Source: Chrysophaeum taylorii (Eukaryota > Sar > Pelagophyceae > Pelagomonadales > Pelagomonadaceae). Taken from it: 38,292 nt of DNA. The translations under genes and the position numbers were made by a program. Positions within the stretch are counted from its first letter, which is position 1. Every line of letters starts with the position of its first letter. Below, in pieces: positions 8,522 through 18,224 of the stretch. Below the pieces are notes generated by a model. It did not search any database, was not told the DNA's origin, and worked only from the letters and a program-made list of their open reading frames with translations. Location: contig JAQMWT010000561.1 in the NCBI GenBank assembly GCA_029834535.1, positions 1 through 38,292 on the forward strand, read 5' to 3'.

Positions 8522-11472
8522 CTGTCTGTTTGTTTGTTTGTCTGTTTGTCTGTCTTTAAATGTCGACTGCTAAGAGGGGGGGGTGTGTGTGGGGAGCATG
8601 AAGGATGTGGGTGGGTTTGTGGGGTATGAAGGATGTGCTTGACGGGCGGAGATAAGTACGCGGGACCTAGTCGGGGTCATCGCCGAGGCGTGGGGCAGGC
8701 GAAGAGAGGACGGGCCCCGCCCGTAGGTCGTACGCATGCTGCCGCCGGACGTATGTGCGACGAAGGGTGACGTCCTGCTGGGATCGGGCGGCCTGGGCGG
8801 GGTTCCCCGAGGCGGCGACATGGGTGAGGGCGGTGAGGGCACAGCGAGCCCGGCCTAATGCGTTGGCGATCCCCCACTCACGGTAGATGCGGCGAGTTTG
8901 GGCCGCCTTTGCCTCGGTGAAGTTGGCGCAGCCGCTTGTCACCCAGGTTCGCGCAGCGATGCGCTCTGCGCATGTTTGGGCGAGAGCGTGGCACGCCGCG
9001 CTGGCCTCACCGAAGGCACCAAAGACGAGGCCGGCGACGGTGCCGTAGCTACGTAGCCGCTGTTCGACTGGGCCCAAGAAGCCAGGCGGTGGTGCTGTAC
9101 CCGGCTGGGGGATGATGGCGTCGATGCCGCGGGCGTGCGCGAGGTATTCGGAGTGGACTTGCGCTGCGCGCCGATCGACAGGCGACGGGTGGGAGGGATG
9201 GAGGGCGTGGGCGGTGTACAACGAACCCCAAGCGAGGGTTTTGATGTCGTAGAGTTGCTCCTTGTTGTCGAGCGTGGTGAGGATGTCTGGGACGACTTGA
9301 CGTCGGGCGAGATTGCCTCGGTACCGGCCGTAGAGGCGCGTGCGAATGGTAGGGGCGACGACGTCAGCAAAGATGCCGAAAACCTCGGACAGGGCTGGGA
9401 TGCCGGCCTTTTTTGACGCTGCCGTGGACGCAGTCGAGCTGGCCGTCATGCCAGGTGGTCCGCGCTCCTCCGCGGTTGACAAGGTTGGCCTGCGTGAGAA
9501 GCACCTTGCCGTGAGCGTCGAGAACGACGTCAGTGCCCAGAATGCGAGTGCCCACGAGGCCCAAACAAGCTGGAGAGGGGTAGCCAAAGTACTGGGCACA
9601 CATCTCAGCCCAGCAGCGGTTGGGGATTTGAAGGCCAGAGCTGGGCCACGAGCTGATGAACGTGGTCGAGAAGCGATCCCATGAGGACGCCGCTACTCGA
9701 AGTGCTTCGGTGATGGGAAGGGTGGCCGCAAGGCGCTGGAGTGCAGTGGCCCGAGCTGTCTCGCGCTGGGAGGTTAGAGCACGCTGGAGTTGGGGTATGA
9801 GCACGGGTGTCGAGATGGTGGGGTCGACGAGGACGCCCATGGAGACGAATTCGTGGGAGAGAGGACCGTCGACGAGATGAACGTTGGCGGGGTCGCCGGA
9901 ACCAGCGCCGCCGTGGGAAGCCAGCGTGGTACGGAGATCATCCCGAAGTCCGTCCCACGCAGTCTCGAGTGCCCGCCCCAGGCGGCAACCGGATGCGAGG
10001 AGGTGGTGCCAACGGTGCAACTCGTTACCTGTGCGAAAAGAAGTGGCACCCAGGACCGAGGCGAGGCGGGGGAGGTAGCCAGGGACCTCCAAGGCACCCG
10101 TAGGATCGCGAAGGTCGACGAGGTGTGGGAGGGCCTGGGCCGCCGTGCCAACAAAGGCGGCGGGGCTGAGGTCGGCGCAGGAGCGAATGCCGCCACCCCC
10201 ACTTCGAGCAGGAAGACGGAGGCGTTGGAGGACGATGCCGTTGGAGTCAAAAACCTGACGCGGATCTGCGCCAAGTGCTGTGGCGACGAAGCTGAGGGCG
10301 GCAACGTCGAAGCGGCGGAGCGCGCTCAAGGCATTGGTGGGGTAGCAGTGTTGCGCGATGTAGTCCATGCGCGGGGCGATGCAGTAGCGGCCCAACGAGT
10401 ACATGCAGTGGAGGGAGACGTTCTGGAGCTTGGTGCGAATACGGCTCATGTAGCTCACCTGAGCGTCAACCTCGCGTTGCAAGGTAGCTTCGACATAGGC
10501 ATCTCCGGCGTGGCCGGGGGGAGCCGATGGGCACACCGTAGATTACGAGGCCGTCGGCGACAACGGGGATACCAGCAAGAGTACGCGTGCCGTCAGGCGC
10601 AACTTGGACGTGGTCGTGAACATCGGGGTGGTCGAGAAGCCCCATGCCAAGTGCCGGACAGAACGCCTCGCACTTGTCGAGGCGGAGCTCCTCGCCGCTA
10701 GCTTGGATGTCGCGGGCGTACTGCAGGAGGGCGTCGACAACCTCACGAGGGGAACCAGAGATGACGCCGTCGTCCATGCCAAATCGGGCGTAGCCGGCAC
10801 ATGAACGTAAGCGGGTGTCAAGGGCCTGAGCGGCGTCATGTGTTGCCAGACAGTACGCCGGTGGATAGGTGGGGTCGCCTTGCTGGCCGCCTTCTTGAGA
10901 GTCGAAGGGGGCACGATCGAGGCCGGTGGGGCCGTGGAGGGCCACCCAGGATGCCGGCCGCAATTGCTTGAACATAAAGTGGCCAAAGGCACGCAGCTTA
11001 GCGTTGGCGTGGTTTGCGAGTTTGTCCACGACGGTTCGGCGCTTGAGCTCGTTGAAGGCGTTGCGTTTGTCCAGCTTGATGATGACCTGGTCGGGGTACT
11101 GCTCCGCGTGGGTGCGGACGCCAAAGACGAGGCGCGAGGGGCCGCCCTTGACCCCGACGGCAACGTTGATCGGGTACAGTGCCTCAGAGAGCTCGGAGTG
11201 GAGGCTACGCACAAGGCACCGTCCAGTGGCACGGCGGCGGACGGTGCCAATGCCGATAGGTCGAACGTCAGGTGGTTGGTTAAGCGTCAGCGGCGCGTCG
11301 TTTTACCAACGGAATGAGGGTTACCGTGGTAGTGATGAAGTAATACCAGTCAGGAAGAGCTCCACGAAGGAACAAGGTCTCAAGGTTGTCGATTTTGTCC
11401 ATCGCCGAGCGTGCCTTGACGTTGCTCGGGAAGGGCTGGGCGAAAACGGAGAGGAATTCATTGCGACACAGG
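8522..11472 (-). mobile_element. Non-LTR retrotransposon copy RT1, 5' truncated
   Basis: A 2.95-kb element on the minus strand. It ends (3') with CTTAGCAGTCGACATTTAAA followed by an (ACAG/ACAA)n tail that merges into the TGTC/TGTT tract at 8522-8556. Its 5' end at about 11472 starts in the middle of the coding region (RNEFLSVFAQPF), so the element is 5' truncated as is common for target-primed reverse transcription. It is nearly identical to RT2 (12179-15125); the only differences I saw are homopolymer lengths. Confidence 0.75.
8667..11465 (-). pseudogene. Reverse transcriptase with PD-(D/E)XK-like endonuclease domain (RT1, frame-broken)
   Basis: Reading on the minus strand: an N-terminal piece (DKIDNLETLFLRGALPDW), then the fingers block DVRPIGIGTVRRR, palm motif A (IIKLDKRNAFN), motif B (GGQQGDPTYPP) and motif C (FGMDDG). 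A linker with the LINE-typical LPARSGGGGIRS segment follows, then a C-terminal domain with VVPDIL and YDIKT that looks like a PD-(D/E)XK nuclease. Three breaks interrupt it: a short A-run near 11301-11304 (shared with RT2), a C-run near 10515 (one base too many here, one too few in RT2), and a T-run at 9411-9416 (one T more than RT2). The last break splits the endonuclease part from the RT part. Confidence 0.7.
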
Positions 11473-12178
11473 TTGTCTGTCCGTTTGTCCCTCGATGTAG
11501 GGTAAGGATCAGATAGGCGCGAGAGTAAGGATCAGGTAGGCCCGAGAGCCAGACAGTGATCCTCCAAGCCGTCTACGGCGACCTCGCAGACTGTTTCCAC
11601 GACCCGCGGCGGCTCTTTCAGCGCGCCATTCTCACGCCCCGTCGAAACGATGTTGTCGATGCTGACAACGCGCGCATGACCGCGGCCTTTTTTTCCCGAA
11701 GACGAGGCGTCGGAGTTCTTTTCGGCCGACTAGGTTGGGTCGGAAGCCGACGCCTCGCTCTTTACAGTCGAGTTTTCAACTCCCTGACAACCAACGGCAT
11801 GCTGACTTTGATCGCGAGCTTAATGTCTTCGCAACCTCGACCCGTCGCACGGCCACTGCAACGGTACCAGATACATGATCGATCGTGTCGTTGTCACCGA
11901 GGCTCCTCCAACCTGTATCGCTTAAGGCCCGCCTACGCCAAACGATCAACAAGAGCCAGGGCCAGACGCCCCGCGAGGTCGGCGTCCTCTTTCCCAAGCC
12001 CGTCTTCTGCCACGTCCAGCTCTACGTGGCTCTCTGTCGATCGGCATCCCCGAGGATATACTCATCTGGGTCGACGACTCCACCCTACCCCACACGTGCT
12101 GCGCAATACCGATAAGCCCCCTCACGGCGTCTACACGCGCACTGTAGGTGAACTTACTGGGACCAGGTGAACTTACTC
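11473..12178 (+). mobile_element. Helitron 3' fragment, copy B (recombinant)
   Basis: Middle Helitron copy of the array. Its 5' half carries copy C alleles (GATGTAGGG, GCCCGAG, CTGTTTCC, AGTCGAG), while its 3' end stops at the same point as copy A, with the retrotransposon tail attached. It is therefore a C/A hybrid with the switch somewhere between about 11770 and 12178. It encodes the same helicase motif V-VI remnants (TINKSQGQT near 11940, LYVALCRS near 12040). A 23-nt internal duplication (TAAGGATCAG...GCGCGAGAG) is shared by A, B and C but absent from D and E. Confidence 0.75.
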
Positions 12179-15125
12179 TGTCTGTTTGTTTGTTTGTCTG
12201 TTTGTCTGTCTTTAAATGTCGACTGCTAAGAGGGGGGGGTGTGTGTGGGGAGCATGAAGGATGTGGGTGGGTTTGTGGGGTATGAAGGATGTGCTTGACG
12301 GGCGGAGATAAGTACGCGGGACCTAGTCGGGGTCATCGCCGAGGCGTGGGGCAGGCGAAGAGAGGACGGGCCCCGCCCGTAGGTCGTACGCATGCTGCCG
12401 CCGGACGTATGTGCGACGAAGGGTGACGTCCTGCTGGGATCGGGCGGCCTGGGCGGGGTTCCCCGAGGCGGCGACATGGGTGAGGGCGGTGAGGGCACAG
12501 CGAGCCCGGCCTAATGCGTTGGCGATCCCCCACTCACGGTAGATGCGGCGAGTTTGGGCCGCCTTTGCCTCGGTGAAGTTGGCGCAGCCGCTTGTCACCC
12601 AGGTTCGCGCAGCGATGCGCTCTGCGCATGTTTGGGCGAGAGCGTGGCACGCCGCGCTGGCCTCACCGAAGGCACCAAAGACGAGGCCGGCGACGGTGCC
12701 GTAGCTACGTAGCCGCTGTTCGACTGGGCCCAAGAAGCCAGGCGGTGGTGCTGTACCCGGCTGGGGGATGATGGCGTCGATGCCGCGGGCGTGCGCGAGG
12801 TATTCGGAGTGGACTTGCGCTGCGCGCCGATCGACAGGCGACGGGTGGGAGGGATGGAGGGCGTGGGCGGTGTACAACGAACCCCAAGCGAGGGTTTTGA
12901 TGTCGTAGAGTTGCTCCTTGTTGTCGAGCGTGGTGAGGATGTCTGGGACGACTTGACGTCGGGCGAGATTGCCTCGGTACCGGCCGTAGAGGCGCGTGCG
13001 AATGGTAGGGGCGACGACGTCAGCAAAGATGCCGAAAACCTCGGACAGGGCTGGGATGCCGGCCTTTTTGACGCTGCCGTGGACGCAGTCGAGCTGGCCG
13101 TCATGCCAGGTGGTCCGCGCTCCTCCGCGGTTGACAAGGTTGGCCTGCGTGAGAAGCACCTTGCCGTGAGCGTCGAGAACGACGTCAGTGCCCAGAATGC
13201 GAGTGCCCACGAGGCCCAAACAAGCTGGAGAGGGGTAGCCAAAGTACTGGGCACACATCTCAGCCCAGCAGCGGTTGGGGATTTGAAGGCCAGAGCTGGG
13301 CCACGAGCTGATGAACGTGGTCGAGAAGCGATCCCATGAGGACGCCGCTACTCGAAGTGCTTCGGTGATGGGAAGGGTGGCCGCAAGGCGCTGGAGTGCA
13401 GTGGCCCGAGCTGTCTCGCGCTGGGAGGTTAGAGCACGCTGGAGTTGGGGTATGAGCACGGGTGTCGAGATGGTGGGGTCGACGAGGACGCCCATGGAGA
13501 CGAATTCGTGGGAGAGAGGACCGTCGACGAGATGAACGTTGGCGGGGTCGCCGGAACCAGCGCCGCCGTGGGAAGCCAGCGTGGTACGGAGATCATCCCG
13601 AAGTCCGTCCCACGCAGTCTCGAGTGCCCGCCCCAGGCGGCAACCGGATGCGAGGAGGTGGTGCCAACGGTGCAACTCGTTACCTGTGCGAAAAGAAGTG
13701 GCACCCAGGACCGAGGCGAGGCGGGGGAGGTAGCCAGGGACCTCCAAGGCACCCGTAGGATCGCGAAGGTCGACGAGGTGTGGGAGGGCCTGGGCCGCCG
13801 TGCCAACAAAGGCGGCGGGGCTGAGGTCGGCGCAGGAGCGAATGCCGCCACCCCCACTTCGAGCAGGAAGACGGAGGCGTTGGAGGACGATGCCGTTGGA
13901 GTCAAAAACCTGACGCGGATCTGCGCCAAGTGCTGTGGCGACGAAGCTGAGGGCGGCAACGTCGAAGCGGCGGAGCGCGCTCAAGGCATTGGTGGGGTAG
14001 CAGTGTTGCGCGATGTAGTCCATGCGCGGGGCGATGCAGTAGCGGCCCAACGAGTACATGCAGTGGAGGGAGACGTTCTGGAGCTTGGTGCGAATACGGC
14101 TCATGTAGCTCACCTGAGCGTCAACCTCGCGTTGCAAGGTAGCTTCGACATAGGCATCTCCGGCGTGGCCGGGGAGCCGATGGGCACACCGTAGATTACG
14201 AGGCCGTCGGCGACAACGGGGATACCAGCAAGAGTACGCGTGCCGTCAGGCGCAACTTGGACGTGGTCGTGAACATCGGGGTGGTCGAGAAGCCCCATGC
14301 CAAGTGCCGGACAGAACGCCTCGCACTTGTCGAGGCGGAGCTCCTCGCCGCTAGCTTGGATGTCGCGGGCGTACTGCAGGAGGGCGTCGACAACCTCACG
14401 AGGGGAACCAGAGATGACGCCGTCGTCCATGCCAAATCGGGCGTAGCCGGCACATGAACGTAAGCGGGTGTCAAGGGCCTGAGCGGCGTCATGTGTTGCC
14501 AGACAGTACGCCGGTGGATAGGTGGGGTCGCCTTGCTGGCCGCCTTCTTGAGAGTCGAAGGGGGCACGATCGAGGCCGGTGGGGCCGTGGAGGGCCACCC
14601 AGGATGCCGGCCGCAATTGCTTGAACATAAAGTGGCCAAAGGCACGCAGCTTAGCGTTGGCGTGGTTTGCGAGTTTGTCCACGACGGTTCGGCGCTTGAG
14701 CTCGTTGAAGGCGTTGCGTTTGTCCAGCTTGATGATGACCTGGTCGGGGTACTGCTCCGCGTGGGTGCGGACGCCAAAGACGAGGCGCGAGGGGCCGCCC
14801 TTGACCCCGACGGCAACGTTGATCGGGTACAGTGCCTCAGAGAGCTCGGAGTGGAGGCTACGCACAAGGCACCGTCCAGTGGCACGGCGGCGGACGGTGC
14901 CAATGCCGATAGGTCGAACGTCAGGTGGTTGGTTAAGCGTCAGCGGCGCGTCGTTTTACCAACGGAATGAGGGTTACCGTGGTAGTGATGAAGTAATACC
15001 AGTCAGGAAGAGCTCCACGAAGGAACAAGGTCTCAAGGTTGTCGATTTTGTCCATCGCCGAGCGTGCCTTGACGTTGCTCGGGAAGGGCTGGGCGAAAAC
15101 GGAGAGGAATTCATTGCGACACAGG
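12179..15125 (-). mobile_element. Non-LTR retrotransposon copy RT2, 5' truncated
   Basis: The second copy of the same 5'-truncated element, offset by 3653-3657 bp from RT1 and flanked by Helitron copies B and C. Boundaries match RT1: tail in a TGTC/TGTT tract at 12179-12213, and 5' end at about 15125 adjoining GTTGTCTGTCCGTTTGTCC. I noticed no substitutions between RT1 and RT2. Confidence 0.75.
12323..15118 (-). pseudogene. Reverse transcriptase with PD-(D/E)XK-like endonuclease domain (RT2, best preserved)
   Basis: Better preserved than RT1. One uninterrupted 604-codon frame (12323-14137) covers the end of the RT, the LPARSGGGGIRS linker and the C-terminal domain. Within it, a helix with Glu (ALSEVFGIF, about residue 365), PD at 398-399 and DIK at 412-414 fit the E...PD...DxK layout of PD-(D/E)XK nucleases. 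The RT core (motifs A, B, C) lies in the overlapping frame 14110-14955. Frames join if the C-run near 14171 had one more base. A second break near 14954 in an A-run is shared with RT1. Restriction-like endonucleases in non-LTR elements usually give target specificity, which fits insertion into a simple repeat here. The family name is not known to me. Confidence 0.7.
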
Positions 15126-16100
15126 TTGTCTGTCCGTTTGTCCCTCGATGTAGGGTAAGGATCAGATAGGCGCGAGAGTAAGGATCAGGTAGGCCCGAGA
15201 GCCAGACAGTGATCCTCCAAGCCGTCTACGGCGACCTCGCAGACTGTTTCCACGACCCGCGGCGGCTCTTTCAGCGCGCCATTCTCACGCCCCGTCGAAA
15301 CGATGTTGTCGATGCTGACAACGCGCGCATGACCGCGGCCTTTTTTTCCCGAAGACGAGGCGTCGGAGTTCTTTTCGGCCGACTAGGTTGGGTCGGAAGC
15401 CGACGCCTCGCTCTTTACAGTCGAGTTTTCAACTCCCTGACAACCAACGGCATGCTGACTTTGATCGCGAGCTTAATGTCTTCGCAACCTCGACCCGTCG
15501 CACGGCCACTGCAACGGTACCAGATACATGATCGATCGTGTCGTTGTCACCGAGGCTCCTCCAACCTGTATCGCTTAAGGCCCGCCTACGCCAAACGATC
15601 AACAAGAGCCAGGGCCAGACGCCCCGCGAGGTCGGCGTCCTCTTTCCCAAGCCCGTCTTCTGCCACGTCCAGCTCTACGTGGCTCTCTGTCGATCGGCAT
15701 CCCCGAGGATATACTCATCTGGGTCGACGACTCCACCCTACCCCACACGTGCTGCGCAATACCGATAAGCCCCCTCACGGCGTCTACACGCGCACTGTAG
15801 GTGAACTTACTGGGACCAGGTGAACTTACTGGGGTTGGAGATTGGGACTAGGTGAGCTGAGTGACCAGGTGAAACTGGGACCAGGTGAACATACTGGGGT
15901 TTTAGAGCAAAGGGTTTTTAGAGTAAACTCACTCAAAGGTTGGCGGCGCGTGCAGATCGAAGCAGCTTAGATTGGCGGAGGCGAGAGCGACGAGCTCGAA
16001 GGAGTTGGTGTGAGAACTTACTGACCAGGTGAACTTATATGAAACTTACTGGGACGAGGGGTTTAGAGATTGGGAGTAGGTGAACTTACTGGCCTGCACT
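15126..16100 (+). mobile_element. Helitron 3' fragment, copy C, with complete 3' terminus
   Basis: It starts like copy B, encodes the same helicase C-terminal remnants (TINKSQGQT near 15600), and unlike A and B continues through about 270 bp of degenerate subterminal repeats (GGTGAACTTACTGGGACCA and variants) to the terminus GGCCTGCACT at 16091-16100. The same terminal decamer ends copies D and E, so it marks the true 3' end of the family. Confidence 0.75.
15803..16100 (+). repeat. Helitron subterminal repeats
   Basis: At least six degenerate copies of GGTGAACTTACTGGGACCA-type units, interspersed with GGTTTAGAGATTGGGA-type units, precede the terminus. The same units occur inverted at 19667-20180 and 37254-37590. 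Confidence 0.75.
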
Positions 16101-16101
16101 T

Positions 16102-16379
16102 GTTGTACTACTAAAAGGTGGTGCAAACACAAGTTTAGGCGAACGACCACCCAAACCATGGCATCTCGAGAGAGAGAGACGGATAAAGCGACGCGGCGCA
16201 CGGGCTCGCTGCTAACCCGCTTTTCCTTTCTTCTTCTCCGGGCTTCGGAGATCGGAGAGCTGGGTCGAACATTCCGGGTGTGGATGGAGACCCAGATGTC
16301 CTAGGTTCATCAAATGTGGGGCACAAGAAAATTTTTATAAAGGACCACGATGTCCGCCGTGGTGGTGATGAAGGCGGGC
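16102..16379. other. Short intergenic region, no gene seen
   Basis: This lies between the Helitron terminus and the 3' end of the CRAL-TRIO gene on the minus strand. It contains an AG-rich stretch near 16169-16181 and no supportable coding frame. It presumably carries the 3' UTR of the minus-strand gene. Confidence 0.4.
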
Positions 16380-17132
16380 TTATTTTTCGGGGTCTTTGAA
16401 AAAATCGCGAGGGGGTTTGCCGAGGGGGAAAGCCCGAATCGTCGCCTGGACATCGTCTGGGGGCACGAAGACGGTGCGGTCTAACGTGTCCTGGTCGAGC
16501 CAGTGGCGGATCACGGCCCAGGCCGTCGCAAACAAGGGCGGAGCCCCCAAGAGGTAGGCACGGGCGAGGCGACCGGGATAGTGGTCGAGGAGACCCACGA
16601 CTGCGTAGACGCATCGGAGAGCGACGGGACGGAGCAACGATCGTCTGTCAGACATTCGTACCAGAATAACAAACTTGCCGCTGCCGAGCGGCGCGTCGGC
16701 CACGCGACACGCGACGTCAAAGCAGTGCGCGGCCGCGTCGCACCATGCCTTCGAGCACTCGGCGTTGGTATCGCCGAATTCCCAAGGGTGCCATTCCTCA
16801 GACTCCAGGACGATCACGGCATCGCCGTCCATCGACCGACCCCCGACCCATAACGCCGTCGTAGCCGCGGGCTCCCGCGGTTCGCACAACCACTTGACGT
16901 GGTTCCGCACGGCGTTCACGGCGGCCTCGGGGTTCGTGTAGACCGCGGCGAAACGCTCGAGGGTTTCCGCTGGAACGGACTTCGCTGCCGCGCGACGAGC
17001 CTCGCGGAGACACGGGTCCAGTGCCGCCAGGGCGAACTCGCGCGGCTCGATCGCGAGCTCGGCGACTTTTTGTTCGACGAACACGAGCCCATCGGCCGAG
17101 TCTTGGGCGGCGAGGAGGGCATCGAGGCTCAT
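16380..17132 (-). CDS. CRAL-TRIO (Sec14-like) lipid-binding protein
   Basis: A 250-residue protein from the ATG at 17132. The N-terminal half is helical and charged and contains a CRAL-TRIO-N-like segment (AALDPCLREARRAAAK). The second half has the Sec14 core: a strand block GDAVIVLESEEWHP, then FVILVRMSDRR, then the hallmark region LLDHYPGRLARAYLLGAP and PLFATAWAVIRHWLDQDT, which matches the 'YPERL...NAP..F...W..IK..LD..T' pattern of phosphatidylinositol-transfer/tocopherol-binding proteins. It likely binds a hydrophobic ligand and links lipid supply to signalling or trafficking. The same frame stays open to 18014, but that part is antisense to the U-box gene and is not protein. It is divergent from the U-box gene, with 127 bp between start codons. 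Confidence 0.75.
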   Translation of the reverse strand: MSLDALLAAQDSADGLVFVEQKVAELAIEPREFALAALDPCLREARRAAAKSVPAETLERFAAVYTNPEAAVNAVRNHVKWLCEPREPAATTALWVGGRSMDGDAVIVLESEEWHPWEFGDTNAECSKAWCDAAAHCFDVACRVADAPLGSGKFVILVRMSDRRSLLRPVALRCVYAVVGLLDHYPGRLARAYLLGAPPLFATAWAVIRHWLDQDTLDRTVFVPPDDVQATIRAFPLGKPPRDFFKDPEK

Positions 17133-17259
17133 CGTCCGTTGATATGTTTCCGTTCGATTTTTTTTCCGAAAGGGGAAGCAAGGATCACACCCCGTATGTT
17201 TTTGAATAATAATTGAAAAAGTTTGCCACAAAAGTTGAATTTCCACACAAGGCCGATCG

Positions 17260-18062
17260 ATGGAATGCGCTCTCGCCGCGGCCTCGATGGACGCGAACGA
17301 GGAGCTGCGGTCGGATCTCGAAGCGCTGGTCGCGAGCGAGGTGGTCGAGATCGTGAAGTTCATGGGATCGGCGCGTTGTCTGTCGATCATCTTTCGCGCG
17401 GGCGCCGCGACACGTCGTGCGTTCTGTTTTCGTCGTCGTCGTCGGTGAGATTGTGCGCAGGTATCGAGGTGTACCGCGGCTACCCGCAGGTCGCGCCGCT
17501 GTGCTTTAAGACACGGCGTCGCGCCGTTGAGATGCCTCCGTGGAACGGCTCGCTCCTCAACCTCTGCGCTGCCTGCGGAACGGTCCCGGACGAGTTCCGG
17601 TGTCCGCTCACCCTGGACGTCATGACGCGGCCAGTACGTCTCCTGACGCCCTGCGATCGCCGCTACGAACAAGCGGCGATCGAACGTTGGCTCGAAGAGA
17701 AACCTCGCCGCGATCCGATGACGGGCATCGACCACGACCCCCCCCTGCGCTTTAAGCCCGACCCACGCCTGCAGCGTCGCATCGAGGTATGGCGCCGGGG
17801 CGAGGACCGCGCCTTTACTACTACTATCAGCCGTCTCCTTTCCAGCATCCGCAGCGACTTGGTCGACGCGAGGCGGCGCGCCACCGTCCCTCGCCGCAAG
17901 CGCGAGGACATCTACATCAACGGCCGCTGCGTCTGGCTTTGGGAAGACAGCAGCGACTCCGAGGACGGCTCGTCTTCCGTATGGAGGAGGAGGAGGAGGA
18001 GGAGGACGGCTCACGACGACGACGACGACGACTCGATTATTATTCCTCGCGCGGTCTTTTAA
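17260..18062 (+). CDS. U-box domain protein, probable E3 ubiquitin ligase (two exons)
   Basis: Exon 1 is 17260-17416 and exon 2 is 17461-18062, giving 252 residues. The N-terminus (MECALAAASMDANEELRSDL) is ordinary protein; after the splice comes IEVYRGYPQVAPLCFK. The U-box runs from PDEFRCPLTLDVMTRPV through PCDRRYEQAAIERWL to DPMTGIDHD, covering the fold of U-box E3 ligases that recruit E2 enzymes without zinc. The C-terminus is basic, then acidic with aspartate and arginine runs from GAC and GGA repeats. As an alternative to the intron, a single missing G near 17445 would also join the frames, adding AFCFRRRRR. Substrate unknown. Confidence 0.7.
17417..17460 (+). other. Candidate 44-nt intron in the U-box gene
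   Basis: The donor GTGCGT is identical to that of the PRA1 intron, the body is T/C-rich (TTCTGTTTTCGTCG) and the acceptor is GCAG. Removing it restores frame between a plausible exon 1 and the U-box exon. A simple one-base indel in the CGT repeat is the alternative. Confidence 0.5.
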
Positions 18063-18224
18063 GTCTGAAGTTCAAGGTATTGCCACGTCAGTATGTTGAA
18101 GATCCCTATGCCCGAATAAGGGCCCTTGGTGAGAATGAGAATCATCGCAACAAAAACAACGCAGCGACATCGCCTCGCTCAAGGAAGAGGACGTTGTTAG
18201 GTGGTTAATATCCTAGGACGGAAG

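Noticed and set aside
9790..10701. Long plus-strand frames at 9790-10701, 10926-11516, 13445-14194 and similar
   Set aside because: They are antisense to RT1 and RT2 and lack any recognisable domain, whereas the minus strand carries the RT motifs.
7772..16100. R-int-R-int-R as an LTR retrotransposon with solo LTRs
   Set aside because: The repeats contain helicase coding sequence and Helitron-like subterminal repeats, the internal RT is of LINE type, lies on the opposite strand and is 5' truncated, and there is no TG...CA end or target duplication.
16380..18014. 544-codon minus-strand frame as one protein
   Set aside because: Only the part from the ATG at 17132 looks like protein (CRAL-TRIO). 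The upstream 290 codons are antisense to the spliced U-box gene and read as low-complexity Pro/Arg/Ala sequence.
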